Below are positions 7,616-17,520 of a DNA stretch of 64,000 bases, piece after piece. The position numbers and the translations under genes were made by a program. The notes below the pieces were generated by a model. The model made no database searches and was not told the origin of the DNA. It saw only the letters and a list, made by a program, of their open reading frames with translations. Each line of letters begins with the position of its first letter. Position 1 is the first letter of the stretch. Source of the stretch: Solibacillus sp. FSL W7-1464 (lineage in GTDB: Bacteria > Bacillota > Bacilli > Bacillales_A > Planococcaceae); contig NZ_JBBORC010000001.1 of NCBI RefSeq assembly GCF_038004425.1, positions 3,752,501 through 3,816,500 on the forward strand, given 5' to 3'.

Positions 7616-8653
7616 TTGAAAAACGTAACAAGCGATATTATACAATTCAGAGGATCGCATTATGAGTTTGGTATATATCAGGGAGAGCTTTTAAAAGATT
7701 CCCCTCTTTTTTATAATAGAGAAAAACTTTATAAACAATTGAATCTTAAATTTTCTATAGATAAATTATTTGTTAAGCAACTTTTAAACCGGTTCGGCCC
7801 GGGAATTGAAGAGGAAATCGAAGGTCTCGCTTATACACTTGGTTATACGGAAGAACAGGCTTTACTTCACTATGGTGGCTATTATGCGGCACATAAAAAA
7901 AGCGGCTGCTCGATAACGACAAGCCCTTCTTATATGATCCGCAACTATGACAATGACCCTCAAAGTTATGATGGGCGTTTTATGTTATATGCCCCGACTG
8001 ACGGCGGCTACGCATCTGTCGGACCTTCCATGCAAATTACAGGCCGCATGGATGGAATGAATGAGAAAGGACTCGTCGTCGGTTATAACTTCGTAAATAC
8101 GAAAAACAGGGCAGATGGCTTTGTATGCAATATGATCGGGCGTCTGTTGCTGGAACGCTGTGCAACTGTTGAAGAAGGGATTTCACTATTAAAAAATATT
8201 CCCCATAAGCATTCATTTAATTATGTATTACTGGATGCCAAGCAAACGATGGTTGCAGTAGAAGCATCTCCGCGCAATGTGGCCGTTCGGGACGCAACCG
8301 CCTGTACGAACCACTTTAAAGTTCTGACAGAAGAAAACCGGTATCGAACGGAAGATTCCTTAGCGCGTGAAAATATTATTTCGAGTGCCCAGACAATTCC
8401 ACTTAGTTTTGAAAAAGCATTTACATTATTGAATGGTATCGAAAATGGGGTCTTTGCGACAAAATACGGAGCATGGGATGGTACACTCCATACGGTTGGC
8501 TATTTACCGGCTGAAGGGAAATGTATTGTTGCTCTAGGCGGGGATGCATTGCCTGTAGTGATTGATTTTAAATCGTGGCTAAGCGGTACTCATTTGCCTC
8601 TTTCAAAAATTAAAGGAAAACTCCATGCGACAAACGGTTTTGCAAATGAATAA
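7616..8653 (+). CDS. C45-family (acyl-CoA:6-aminopenicillanate acyltransferase-like) Ntn hydrolase
   Basis: The frame is open from 7484, but the best start is TTG at 7616, 9 nt after AAAGGGG, giving 345 residues. A preceding ATG at 7580 has no ribosome-binding site. Ntn-hydrolase features include SGCSITT, whose Cys98 would be the nucleophile exposed by autoproteolysis, followed by the NYDND and GMNEKGLVVGYN segments typical of C45 and choloylglycine hydrolase relatives. Family members cleave or transfer acyl groups on amide bonds, and substrates vary widely. No signal peptide is visible, so it should be cytoplasmic. It diverges from the ABC exporter operon, which could indicate a linked function, but nothing proves it. 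Confidence 0.85.
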   Translation: MKNVTSDIIQFRGSHYEFGIYQGELLKDSPLFYNREKLYKQLNLKFSIDKLFVKQLLNRFGPGIEEEIEGLAYTLGYTEEQALLHYGGYYAAHKKSGCSITTSPSYMIRNYDNDPQSYDGRFMLYAPTDGGYASVGPSMQITGRMDGMNEKGLVVGYNFVNTKNRADGFVCNMIGRLLLERCATVEEGISLLKNIPHKHSFNYVLLDAKQTMVAVEASPRNVAVRDATACTNHFKVLTEENRYRTEDSLARENIISSAQTIPLSFEKAFTLLNGIENGVFATKYGAWDGTLHTVGYLPAEGKCIVALGGDALPVVIDFKSWLSGTHLPLSKIKGKLHATNGFANE

Positions 8654-8663
8654 GAACAAAAGT

Positions 8664-8829
8664 CTAAAGCGCCCGTTTCACTCCGAGGGACATATCGACA
8701 CTTCCTTGTGGCATGCCCCCAATGACTCATCTTGTGTGAGCCGCAAGACTAGGAAGGCCTGCCGCAAAAGTAAATGCTTTACCACTTTTGCACGGAGGGA
8801 CTTAATGGTGCGAGGAGTTGGCGCTTTAG
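8664..8829. repeat. Branched inverted-repeat element (possible structured RNA or intergenic repeat)
   Basis: An outer 10-bp stem (CTAAAGCGCC at 8664-8673 with GGCGCTTTAG at 8820-8829) encloses nested stems: CTCCG/CGGAG, CTTCC/GGAAG flanking a TTGTGGC/GCCGCAA helix, CTCA/TGAG, and GCAAAAGT/ACTTTTGC. Two GAGGGAC motifs occur near its ends. GC content is well above the surrounding spacer. No convincing gene is present. The shape recalls intergenic repeat families of Bacillaceae, but I could not compare copies. Confidence 0.6.
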
Positions 8830-8843
8830 CAAGGACGGAACAA

Positions 8844-8880
8844 AAAACCCTTTCTCGGAAAAATTCCAAGAAAGGGTTTT
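8844..8880 (-). terminator. Terminator of the rplM-rpsI operon
   Basis: A 12-bp perfect stem (AAAACCCTTTCT with its complement) is followed on the minus strand by a T-run. It lies 30 bp downstream of the rpsI stop codon. Confidence 0.9.
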
Positions 8881-8909
8881 GTAATTTCGCAAAATAGTAA
8901 TCGTAAAGA

Positions 8910-9302
8910 TTAACGTTTTGAGAACTGAGGTGCACGACGAGCGCCGCGTAGACCTGGTTTTTTACGCTCTTTCATACGTGAATCACGAGTTAATAGACCC
9001 GCTGATTTTAAAGCTGGGCGGAAGTCTGGATCAACTTGTAATAATGCACGTGCGATACCGTGACGGATTGCTCCAGCTTGACCTGTGAAGCCACCACCGT
9101 TTACGTTAACGTGAACGTCATATGAACCTTTAGTTTCTGTAGCTACTAATGGTTGGTTGATAATTAAGTGTAAAGTTTCGTATGGTAGGTAATCAGAAAC
9201 ATCACGGTTGTTGATTACTACTTTACCTTCGCCTGGTACTAAACGTACGCGAGCAGTTGAGCTTTTACGGCGACCTGTGCCGATGTATTGTACTTGTGCC
9301 AA
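8910..9302 (-). CDS. rpsI: 30S ribosomal protein S9 (uS9)
   Basis: The 130-residue product begins with [16 protein letters not shown], the S9 signature start, and ends with the basic tail [17 protein letters not shown], whose terminal Lys-Arg reaches the P-site tRNA. Length is normal. It follows rplM by 29 bp with a good AGGAGG, forming the usual rplM-rpsI pair. Confidence 0.98.
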   Translation of the reverse strand: MAQVQYIGTGRRKSSTARVRLVPGEGKVVINNRDVSDYLPYETLHLIINQPLVATETKGSYDVHVNVNGGGFTGQAGAIRHGIARALLQVDPDFRPALKSAGLLTRDSRMKERKKPGLRGARRAPQFSKR

Positions 9303-9331
9303 AGTTATTTCCTCCTATTATAGTTTATTGA

Positions 9332-9769
9332 TTAACCACGTAACTCGTAAGCTTCTGGTTTTTGTGCAGCATGTGGATGTTCAGAACCAGTGTAAACGTT
9401 CAATTTAGAGAACATTTGACGACCTAAAGAGTTCTTTGGAAGCATACCTTTAATTGCTAACTCAAGCATTTGAGTTGGGTATTTTTCCTTCATTTCACCA
9501 GCTGTACGTTGTTTTAAACCACCAGCGAATTGAGTGTGACGGTAGTAAATTTTCTTTTGTAATTTGTTACCTGTTAACTCAATTTTATCAGCGTTGATGA
9601 TGATCACATGATCTCCTGTATCAACGTTTGGTGTGAAAGTTGGTTTATGTTTACCGCGTAAGATAGAAGCTACTTCAGAAGCTAAACGACCTAACGTTTG
9701 GCCTTCTGCGTCAACTACTAACCATTTACGTTCTACTTCTTGACCTTTAGCCATGAAAGTTGTGCGCAT
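9332..9769 (-). CDS. rplM: 50S ribosomal protein L13 (uL13)
   Basis: The product has 145 residues and contains the L13 core ([48 protein letters not shown]). It is an early assembly protein of the large subunit. It is the first gene of the rplM-rpsI unit and is preceded by an L13-type leader RNA and a strong promoter, which suggests autogenous control. Confidence 0.98.
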   Translation of the reverse strand: MRTTFMAKGQEVERKWLVVDAEGQTLGRLASEVASILRGKHKPTFTPNVDTGDHVIIINADKIELTGNKLQKKIYYRHTQFAGGLKQRTAGEMKEKYPTQMLELAIKGMLPKNSLGRQMFSKLNVYTGSEHPHAAQKPEAYELRG

Positions 9770-9782
9770 GTTTGTATCCTCC

Positions 9783-9866
9783 TAATCGATATGAATTACC
9801 GTTATTTTTCATTATATACACTTTATAAGTTTCGGGGCTTATTATTGTGGTGGTAATGAAAATACC
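9783..9866 (-). ncRNA. L13-type leader in the rplM 5' untranslated region
   Basis: Between the promoter and the rplM ribosome-binding site the minus strand can form a closing helix (ATTTTCATTA with TAATGAAAAT plus one bulge). It contains ACCACCACAA, AAGCCCCGA and ATAACGG stretches that resemble the Firmicutes L13 leader as I remember it. L13 would bind here to repress its own operon. A covariance search is needed for proof. Confidence 0.65.
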
Positions 9867-9873
9867 ATACATC

Positions 9874-9902
9874 ATCATATACTGGATCGCGTTTAAAGTC
9901 AA
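9874..9902 (-). promoter_or_regulatory. Sigma-A promoter of rplM-rpsI
   Basis: TTGACT and TATGAT are separated by exactly 17 bp on the minus strand, about 105 bp upstream of rplM. Confidence 0.85.
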
Positions 9903-10000
9903 GATATTTAATTGAACACCTGGAGAGGTTGTTAACCCTTTTCACAAGCCGATTTCTCTAGGATTTTATAGCGAAAAGGAAAACTTTTTCAAATAAATTT

Positions 10001-10750
10001 TTATAAATCTTGATAAAAAACTTGTTCCAAATATAGACCATGTGCTGGTGCTGTTTTACCTGCTTGTGCACGGTCCATTGAAGCGATCGCCTTTTCCAGT
10101 GACGCTGCTTCCCTTCGACCGATGCCAACTTCCCACAATGTGCCTGCAATGATCCGTACCATATTGTACAAAAAGCCGTTGCCGCTGATGGTCATATGCA
10201 GCTCTTCCCCATGCCAGTCAAGCTCCAGTGCTTCAACCGTACGCACTTTATCGACAACACTCGTATTCGCCGCGCAAAAACAGCTGAAATCATGTGTTCC
10301 GACAATTGCCTGTGCTGCTTTACGCATTGCCTCTACATTCGGTTTCACTCCGCCTGTCTCGACTGTATAATGCCTTCTAAACGGGCTTTGAACAGTGCAG
10401 CAATCCCAAATATACCGGTAACGCTTGCCTGATACATCATAGCGGGCATGAAAGTCTTCCCTTACTTGCTCCATATGAAGAACACGAATATCACGCGGCA
10501 ATTGGACATTTAGTGCCTTTTGGAATTTTTCAGGTGGAATTGCAAGAGCGGTATCAAAATGTATAACCTGACCCGTTGCATGGACACGCGCATCTGTACG
10601 GCCGCTCGCTGTAATTCTAACATGTGTCCCTTTATGCATTGTTGTTAATACTTTTTCGATTTCAAGCTGTACTGTACGCTCACCCGGCTGCACCTGATAG
10701 CCGGCAAAACTTGTACCGTCATAGCTAATCGTTGCTTTTAATCTCACCAT
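10001..10750 (-). CDS. truA: tRNA pseudouridine synthase A
   Basis: The 249-residue product contains the TruA motif ASGRTDARVHATGQ with catalytic Asp53, and later SFCAANT and GNGFLYNMVRI. TruA converts U38-U40 of the tRNA anticodon arm to pseudouridine. It follows ecfT by 12 bp and ends the ecfA1-ecfA2-ecfT-truA unit, as in B. subtilis. No clear hairpin terminator is visible after it, so readthrough toward rplM is possible. Confidence 0.97.
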   Translation of the reverse strand: MVRLKATISYDGTSFAGYQVQPGERTVQLEIEKVLTTMHKGTHVRITASGRTDARVHATGQVIHFDTALAIPPEKFQKALNVQLPRDIRVLHMEQVREDFHARYDVSGKRYRYIWDCCTVQSPFRRHYTVETGGVKPNVEAMRKAAQAIVGTHDFSCFCAANTSVVDKVRTVEALELDWHGEELHMTISGNGFLYNMVRIIAGTLWEVGIGRREAASLEKAIASMDRAQAGKTAPAHGLYLEQVFYQDL

Positions 10751-10762
10751 ATCTTTACTCCT

Positions 10763-11560
10763 CTAACTGCGCAGCATCCATAAAAGGACGCCCAGTAATA
10801 CAAGTACGACTAAAATAGCCGTATCTCTTCCCATCCACTTTAACTGACGGTATTTCGTACGCCCTTCGCCACCACGGTAACCTCGCACTTCCATCGCAGT
10901 CGCTAAATCCTCTGCACGTTTAAAAGCACTGACAAAGAGCGGTACTAACAATGGCACAACCGCTTTTAGACGGTCTTTAATCGGTCCTGCACTTAAATCC
11001 GAGCCACGGGCCATCTGTGCTTTCATAATTTTATCCGTCTCATCCATTAATGTTGGAATGAAACGTAAAGAAATCGACATCATTAATGCAAGCTCATGGA
11101 CAGGCAGCTTTACCTTTTTAAACGGATTGAGCAGCACTTCCAGACCGTCCGTAATTGAAATAGGAGAAGTAGTCAACGTTAAGATAGATGTCATAAATAC
11201 AAGCATTAAAAAACGCATCGATATGAACATCCCTTGCCGTAAGCCTTCTTCGTATATTTTCATAAAGCCAAGATCAATTAATACAGGTCCTTCCCTTGTC
11301 ATAAACAAATGCAAAATCAAAGTGAATAGCATTAAAAATATGACGGGTTTTAAGCCGTTGATCAGAAAATAAAGGCGGATTCTCGATAGTAGAATAACGA
11401 GTAATGTAAATGCTAAAAGCAGCGCATAGGTTACTACATTATTGGCAAAAAAGACTACGATAATAAAGACAAAAACAAAGAGCAGCTTTGAACGCGGATC
11501 AAGCTTATGCACAAATGAATTTCCCGGTATATAACGCCCAAAAATCATTTTTTCCATCAT
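10763..11560 (-). CDS. ecfT: ECF transporter transmembrane component EcfT
   Basis: The 265-residue protein has five or six hydrophobic segments and two arginine-containing coupling motifs, MARGSD and EVRGYRGG, in the cytoplasmic region that contacts the ATPases. EcfT joins EcfA1/EcfA2 to interchangeable vitamin-binding S components. Its start overlaps the ecfA2 stop by 4 nt (ATGA type), so translation is coupled. No S component is encoded next to it, which fits a shared group II energy-coupling module. Confidence 0.95.
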   Translation of the reverse strand: MMEKMIFGRYIPGNSFVHKLDPRSKLLFVFVFIIVVFFANNVVTYALLLAFTLLVILLSRIRLYFLINGLKPVIFLMLFTLILHLFMTREGPVLIDLGFMKIYEEGLRQGMFISMRFLMLVFMTSILTLTTSPISITDGLEVLLNPFKKVKLPVHELALMMSISLRFIPTLMDETDKIMKAQMARGSDLSAGPIKDRLKAVVPLLVPLFVSAFKRAEDLATAMEVRGYRGGEGRTKYRQLKWMGRDTAILVVLVLLGVLLWMLRS

Positions 11561-12429
11561 TGCTGTTCACGCCCCTTTGGAATTGCCTGTCCAATTTCCA
11601 CGGCAAGCTCTTCTTCAGTTAAGCATACTTTCGCTAATGGTTTCCCTATCATCTTCTCGACCAGATGCTGGAAGCGAACAATACGTGGCGGCTCCAGACG
11701 GAATTGGGCAAGTGTTTGACGATCGCTGAAAATCATACGCGGCTCTCCGGTCAACACACAGCGTCCTTCATGCATAATGGCAACCGCATCCGCATAGCGT
11801 GCTGCATCTTCCATACTATGTGTAACAAGTATCGTTGTTAAACCGCGCTCTTTATGTAGCTTATAAAATAAGTCCATAATTTCCTTTTGACCACGAGGAT
11901 CCAAGCCCGCTGTTGGCTCATCGAGAACGATTACTTCGGGATCCATTGCCAATACCCCTGCAATGGCGACACGGCGCATTTGACCACCGGATAGGTCGAA
12001 TGGGGATTTGTCCAATATGTCTTCCGGCAATCCTACTAATGAAATCAGCTCACGCGCCCGTTTTTCCGCTTCTTCTTCAGACACCCCAAAATTCATCGGA
12101 CCAAACATAATATCCTTTAAAACGGTCTCCTCAAAAAGTTGGTGCTCAGGAAACTGAAACACGATACCTACCTTTTGGCGCATTGCTTTTAAATCCTTCG
12201 CTTTTTTTCCTGCTTCAATCATTCGGTCCCCGATTTTTACGGTACCGCTGGAAGGTTTTAATAATCCGTTGAAATGCAGGAGAATTGTTGATTTACCTGA
12301 ACCTGTATGTCCGATAATTGCCTGAAATGTTCCACTTTTAATTGTTAAGTCAACCTCATGTAAAGCTTTCTTTTCAAATGGAGTGCCTTTTGCATAGGCA
12401 TAGCTTACTTGTTGAAGTTGGATGTCCAT
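11557..12429 (-). CDS. ecfA2: ECF transporter ATP-binding subunit EcfA2
   Basis: The 290-residue ABC ATPase has Walker A GHTGSGKST, signature LSGGQMRR, Walker B VIVLDEPTAGLDP and H-loop His in TILVTHSME. A C-terminal extension is typical of ECF ATPases. It pairs with EcfA1 to drive uptake of vitamins by S components. It overlaps ecfA1 by 25 nt and ecfT by 4 nt. Confidence 0.95.
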   Translation of the reverse strand: MDIQLQQVSYAYAKGTPFEKKALHEVDLTIKSGTFQAIIGHTGSGKSTILLHFNGLLKPSSGTVKIGDRMIEAGKKAKDLKAMRQKVGIVFQFPEHQLFEETVLKDIMFGPMNFGVSEEEAEKRARELISLVGLPEDILDKSPFDLSGGQMRRVAIAGVLAMDPEVIVLDEPTAGLDPRGQKEIMDLFYKLHKERGLTTILVTHSMEDAARYADAVAIMHEGRCVLTGEPRMIFSDRQTLAQFRLEPPRIVRFQHLVEKMIGKPLAKVCLTEEELAVEIGQAIPKGREQQ

Positions 12430-13250
12430 AAGTCATTCACCAGCTCTTCTTCTGTCATATGTTGTCCTACAAGATGTACACCCTGTGCTTGCAGCAGCTT
12501 CGTCATTTTCATCGCAAACGGCATATCCAACCCAAACTGTACGAGATCATCACCCAATGCAAAAATCTCTTCAGGCGTTCCTTCAGCGTATTTCTTACCG
12601 GCGTTCATAAAAATAATACGGTCTGCCAATAATGCTTCTTCAAGATCATGGGTTATTGCAAGTACCGTTAGGCCAATTTCTTTACGCAGTGCTTCCACGA
12701 TTGTTAACACTTCTTCACGGCCTTGAGGATCCAGCATAGATGTTGCTTCGTCCAATATTAATATTTGCGGATGCATTGCCAATGCCCCTGCAATCGCAAC
12801 ACGCTGCTTCTGTCCGCCTGATAGATGATGGGGCTCGTGATTGATAAAGTCTTCCATTTTCACCTGTCTGAGAGCATTGTGCACACGTTTAACCATCTCT
12901 TCATGCGGAACACCGTTGTTTTCGAGCGAGAAGGCCACATCATCCTGCACAGTAGCCCCTACAAACTGATTATCCGGATTTTGAAAGACAATACCAATCT
13001 GCGAACGGATATCCCATATATTCTCTTCTGTCAGGATCTCACGTTTAATACGGACTTCCCCTTGCTGTGGCATTAGTAAGCCGCTCATCAATTTAGCCAT
13101 TGTCGATTTACCGGAGCCGTTATGACCGACAATCGTAATCCATTCACCTTTAGTAATCGTAAAGGAAACATCCTCAACTGCATTTTGTTTATGAGGCTCT
13201 TCCGGTGTATAGGAAAAGGTTACTTGATTAAATGATAAAATTTCACTCAT
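12405..13250 (-). CDS. ecfA1: ECF transporter ATP-binding subunit EcfA1
   Basis: The 281-residue ABC ATPase has Walker A GHNGSGKST, signature LSGGQKQR, Walker B ILILDEATSMLDP and an H-loop His in VLAITHDLE. It forms a heterodimer with EcfA2. It is the first gene of the ecf-truA unit. Upstream is a long gene-free spacer carrying an inverted repeat and the rplQ terminator, so this unit probably has its own promoter. The ATG at 13250 is supported by GAGGGGAG. Confidence 0.95.
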   Translation of the reverse strand: MSEILSFNQVTFSYTPEEPHKQNAVEDVSFTITKGEWITIVGHNGSGKSTMAKLMSGLLMPQQGEVRIKREILTEENIWDIRSQIGIVFQNPDNQFVGATVQDDVAFSLENNGVPHEEMVKRVHNALRQVKMEDFINHEPHHLSGGQKQRVAIAGALAMHPQILILDEATSMLDPQGREEVLTIVEALRKEIGLTVLAITHDLEEALLADRIIFMNAGKKYAEGTPEEIFALGDDLVQFGLDMPFAMKMTKLLQAQGVHLVGQHMTEEELVNDLWTSNFNK

Positions 13251-13627
13251 ACGCAGCTAATCTCCCCTCTGCTTCGCTATAGTATGACTTATTATTATGT
13301 TACCTTGAATTTCCCAGGAAATGATACCTATATAAAAATAAAGCACGTTTTCAAACAAGTTTTGCGCGATGGCAACCTATTTAAACGTACTTTATGTTTG
13401 CATATGTATAGGGAATTTAGGGGCTCAACCCTTCATTCCGTAAATAAAAAAGCGCGCACCTCATTCAGAGAAATGCGCTTGTCGTTACATTTACAAAATT
13501 TACGGGTGCTCAAGCCCGAAAATTCGTTGAATGAGGTGCGGAGAGCTAAACGAGACGCCAGTATTTACTACCCCGCTCATCATAACGCTCAGCTTTATTA
13601 TGTCGTATAAATCAATTTTGTTTATAT
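13251..13627. other. Gene-free spacer between ecfA1 and the rplQ terminator
   Basis: No supported gene is present. The notable content is a perfect 13-bp inverted repeat, CGCACCTCATTCA at 13455-13467 and its complement at 13528-13540, around a 60-nt loop with smaller dyads (GCGC and CGGG/CCCG). The candidate ecfA1 promoter lies at 13330-13358. The repeat could be an RNA hairpin or a dispersed palindromic element. Confidence 0.6.
13330..13358 (-). promoter_or_regulatory. Candidate promoter for ecfA1
   Basis: On the minus strand TTGTTT and TTATAT are 17 bp apart, 80 bp upstream of ecfA1. The hexamers are imperfect. Confidence 0.35.
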
Positions 13628-13673
13628 AAAAAAGGGGTGCGGGTTCAACCGGTGAACCGGACACCCCTTTTTC
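13628..13673 (-). terminator. Terminator after rplQ
   Basis: A long GC-rich stem (AAAAGGGGTG...CACCCCTTTT with an inner GGTTCA/TGAACC helix) carries A and T runs on its two sides. It is placed 20 bp downstream of the rplQ stop and ends the alpha operon. Confidence 0.92.
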
Positions 13674-13692
13674 ACCTGTATGTTATTAAGAA

Positions 13693-14070
13693 TTAAACTA
13701 ATTCGATAACTACTACTGGTGCGCCGTCTCCACGACGAGGACCTACTTTAAGAATACGAGTGTAACCACCTTGACGCTCCGCATAACGAGGTGCGATATC
13801 GTCAAATAATTTTTGAAGTGCGAAAACAGTTTTTTCTTCTTCGCCTTCTCCAACTGTTACTAGCTCACGACGGATGAATGCTGCTGCCTGACGACGAGCG
13901 TGTAAATCTCCGCGTTTACCTAAAGTAATCATTTTCTCAACAGCTTTACGAGTTTCTTTAGCGCGCGCTTCAGTTGTTTCGATGCGCTCGTTGATGATTA
14001 AATCAGTAGCTAAGTCGCGTAATAATGCTTTACGTTGAGAACTTGTACGACCAAGTTTTCTGTAACCCAT
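13693..14070 (-). CDS. rplQ: 50S ribosomal protein L17 (bL17)
   Basis: The 125-residue product starts [18 protein letters not shown], the conserved L17 N terminus, and ends [13 protein letters not shown]17 sits near the exit tunnel. It is the last gene of the S10-spc-alpha cluster, following rpoA. Confidence 0.98.
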   Translation of the reverse strand: MGYRKLGRTSSQRKALLRDLATDLIINERIETTEARAKETRKAVEKMITLGKRGDLHARRQAAAFIRRELVTVGEGEEEKTVFALQKLFDDIAPRYAERQGGYTRILKVGPRRGDGAPVVVIELV

Positions 14071-14126
14071 GGACGTTTCCCTCCTTTTAAATATATCTGA
14101 TCTAGCTAAATTTTATAATTTTTCGC

Positions 14127-15071
14127 TTAGTCTTCTTTACGTAATCCTAAACCAAGCTCTTCTAACTTATGCTTAACTTCTTCAAGAGACTTACGACCAA
14201 GATTACGTACTTTCATCATATCGTCTTCTGACTTATTAGCTAATTCAAGTACCGTATTGATACCAGCACGCTTTAAGCAGTTGTAAGAACGAACCGAAAG
14301 ATCAAGTTCTTCGATAGTCATCTCTAATACTTTTTCTTTTTGGTCTTCTTCTTTTTCGACCATGATTTCAGCAGTTTGTGCCTCGTTCGTCATGCCAACG
14401 AAGATGTTTAAGTGTTCAGTTAAAATTTTCGCTCCAAGTGAAATCGCCTCTTTAGGACCGATGCTTCCATCTGTCCATACATCAAGTGATAACTTGTCGT
14501 AGTCAGAATTTTGTCCAACACGAGTGTTCTCTACTTGGAAGTTGACGCGTGAAACTGGAGTGTAAATAGAGTCGATCGGGATCACGCCGATAGGAAGATC
14601 CTCACGTTTGTTTTGATCAGCAGGAGTATAACCACGGCCGCGTTGTGCGTACATACGCATACGTAAATGACCGTTCTTAGCGATTGTTGCGATATATAGA
14701 TCTGGGTTTAAAATTTCTACATCACTGTCATGTGTAATGTCAGCTGCAGTAACCGTTCCGTCACCTTTTACATCAATCTCAATAACTTTTTCTTCGTCAG
14801 AGTAGATTTTTAAAGCTAGCTTTTTCACGTTTAAGATAATCGAAGCGACATCTTCTACAACGCCTTCTACAGTTGAGAATTCGTGCAGCACGCCGTCAAT
14901 TTGAATTGACGTTACAGCAGCTCCAGGTAATGAAGACAGAAGGATACGACGTAGAGAATTTCCCAAAGTATTACCATAACCGCGTTCAAGCGGTTCTACA
15001 ACAAACTTGCCGTATTTGGCATCTTCGCTAATCTCCACTGTTTCAATCTTTGGTTTTTCAATTTCGATCAT
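14127..15071 (-). CDS. rpoA: RNA polymerase subunit alpha
   Basis: The 314-residue protein contains the N-terminal dimerisation domain ([20 protein letters not shown]) and the C-terminal domain ([32 protein letters not shown]). The latter contacts UP elements and activators. Length is standard for Bacilli. It lies between rpsK and rplQ. Confidence 0.98.
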   Translation of the reverse strand: MIEIEKPKIETVEISEDAKYGKFVVEPLERGYGNTLGNSLRRILLSSLPGAAVTSIQIDGVLHEFSTVEGVVEDVASIILNVKKLALKIYSDEEKVIEIDVKGDGTVTAADITHDSDVEILNPDLYIATIAKNGHLRMRMYAQRGRGYTPADQNKREDLPIGVIPIDSIYTPVSRVNFQVENTRVGQNSDYDKLSLDVWTDGSIGPKEAISLGAKILTEHLNIFVGMTNEAQTAEIMVEKEEDQKEKVLEMTIEELDLSVRSYNCLKRAGINTVLELANKSEDDMMKVRNLGRKSLEEVKHKLEELGLGLRKED

Positions 15072-15216
15072 TCCAATTTACCCTCCTTCAAAACATCTAA
15101 TGTATAGGTTCTTATCATCATAGTTGTTAATCTGAGTTAGACTATAAAATGCACAAGACTTTTGTACAAAGTAACATGATGTACGTAGAAGTAATTAAAC
15201 TTCTAAGCTGCACCCA

Positions 15217-15624
<408 letters not shown>

Positions 15625-15632
15625 TTACTTAA

Positions 15633-15998
15633 TTATTTTTTCTTGTTCGCTACAGTCTTACGTGGACCTTTACGCGTACGCGCATTGTTTTTCGTATTTT
15701 GACCACGAACAGGTAAACCACGACGGTGACGGATACCACGGTTTGAAGCAATTTCCATTAAACGTTTGATGTTTAAAGATACTTCACGACGTAAGTCACC
15801 TTCAGTTTTGTATGAATCTAATTGTTCACGAATTTGGTTTAATTGATCTTCTGTTAAGTCTTTAACGCGAGTATTTTCGTCAATACCTGCACCTGCTAAT
15901 ACTTTTTGAGAAGTCGTTTTACCAATACCGTAAATGTATGTTAATGAAATTACAACGCGTTTGTCGCGAGGAATATCAACACCAGCAATACGTGCCAT
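15633..15998 (-). CDS. rpsM: 30S ribosomal protein S13 (uS13)
   Basis: The 121-residue product begins [19 protein letters not shown] and carries [14 protein letters not shown] near the C terminus. It contributes to bridges between subunits and to the P-site region. It is placed between rpmJ and rpsK. Confidence 0.98.
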   Translation of the reverse strand: MARIAGVDIPRDKRVVISLTYIYGIGKTTSQKVLAGAGIDENTRVKDLTEDQLNQIREQLDSYKTEGDLRREVSLNIKRLMEIASNRGIRHRRGLPVRGQNTKNNARTRKGPRKTVANKKK

Positions 15999-16022
15999 TC
16001 GTTAGTGCACCTCCTTGATTAA

Positions 16023-16136
<114 letters not shown>

Positions 16137-16173
16137 CTAACCTAACCTCCTTAATAGTCCGGAGTGCAAAAGA

Positions 16174-16392
16174 TTATTTAAAACGGTATGTGATACGACC
16201 GCGAGTTAAATCATAAGGAGATAACTCAATAGTAACCTTATCTCCAGGTAGGATACGGATAAAGTGCATACGGATCTTTCCAGATACGTGTGCAAGCACA
16301 GTGTGCCCATTTTCTAATTCTACCTTAAACATCGCGTTTGGCAAAGTCTCAAGAACTGTCCCTTCGACTTCAATTACATCGTCTTTCGCCAT
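16174..16392 (-). CDS. infA: Translation initiation factor IF-1
   Basis: The 72-residue protein is a single S1/OB-fold domain beginning [20 protein letters not shown] and ending [12 protein letters not shown]-1 binds the ribosomal A site during initiation. It is the first gene after a 412-nt spacer that replaces the map gene found here in many Bacilli. Confidence 0.98.
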   Translation of the reverse strand: MAKDDVIEVEGTVLETLPNAMFKVELENGHTVLAHVSGKIRMHFIRILPGDKVTIELSPYDLTRGRITYRFK

Positions 16393-16804
16393 CTTCTCGA
16401 CTCCCTTCTATATGCTTATATCAAAAAACTCATGCGAGCTCTTGCAACTGTTTCTCCTAATTAAGAAGCAACTCGTTTCAACATATGTTTGGATTGCATG
16501 AGAGATGTAGAATAAGACGCTCGTCTGGTTTCGCTTCACACAATCCATGGAAACAGTATCCTATAAGGAACCGCATCCTTATGTTAACACGATAGCCGGA
16601 ATGTCTTGATGAGAGATTCATACCCGTTACACAGATGCTTCCACGAAACCCATTATACGTTACAAAGATGTCATCACACTAATTAAGTGCTCAACCTTTA
16701 TAGTATATACCGGGCACAATATGCTTTTGCAACTCTCAAAAAATTATGTTTCGTTGTTGCCTCCGCATGACTACCGCGGAAGCTGTCTAGCGCCCGGACG
16801 GATA
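16393..16804. other. Gene-free spacer between adk and infA
   Basis: No supported reading frame is present on either strand. In B. subtilis this position holds map and a small KOW-domain gene, and neither is visible here. Close to adk is a GC-rich patch (about 16755-16830) containing a 7-bp CTTCCGC/GCGGAGG hairpin with a 9-nt loop. A likely promoter for infA is at 16704-16732. Confidence 0.65.
16704..16732 (-). promoter_or_regulatory. Candidate sigma-A promoter for infA-rpmJ-rpsM-rpsK-rpoA-rplQ
   Basis: On the minus strand TTGCAA and TATATA are spaced by 17 bp, some 310 bp upstream of infA. It would give a long leader. It could allow expression independent of the adk readthrough. Confidence 0.5.
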
Positions 16805-17473
<669 letters not shown>

Positions 17474-17520
17474 TTATAGCATAAGCCGGTAAGGAAACGA
17501 AAATGTTTCCTAAACCTGCA

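Noticed and set aside
8625-8897. 90-codon plus-strand frame after the C45 hydrolase
   Set aside because: It starts inside the hydrolase gene and runs through an inverted-repeat element and the rpsI terminator; composition is not protein-like.
13284-13610. 108-codon plus-strand frame in the rplQ-ecfA1 spacer
   Set aside because: No ribosome-binding site or recognisable domain, and it crosses a perfect inverted repeat. More likely a chance frame.
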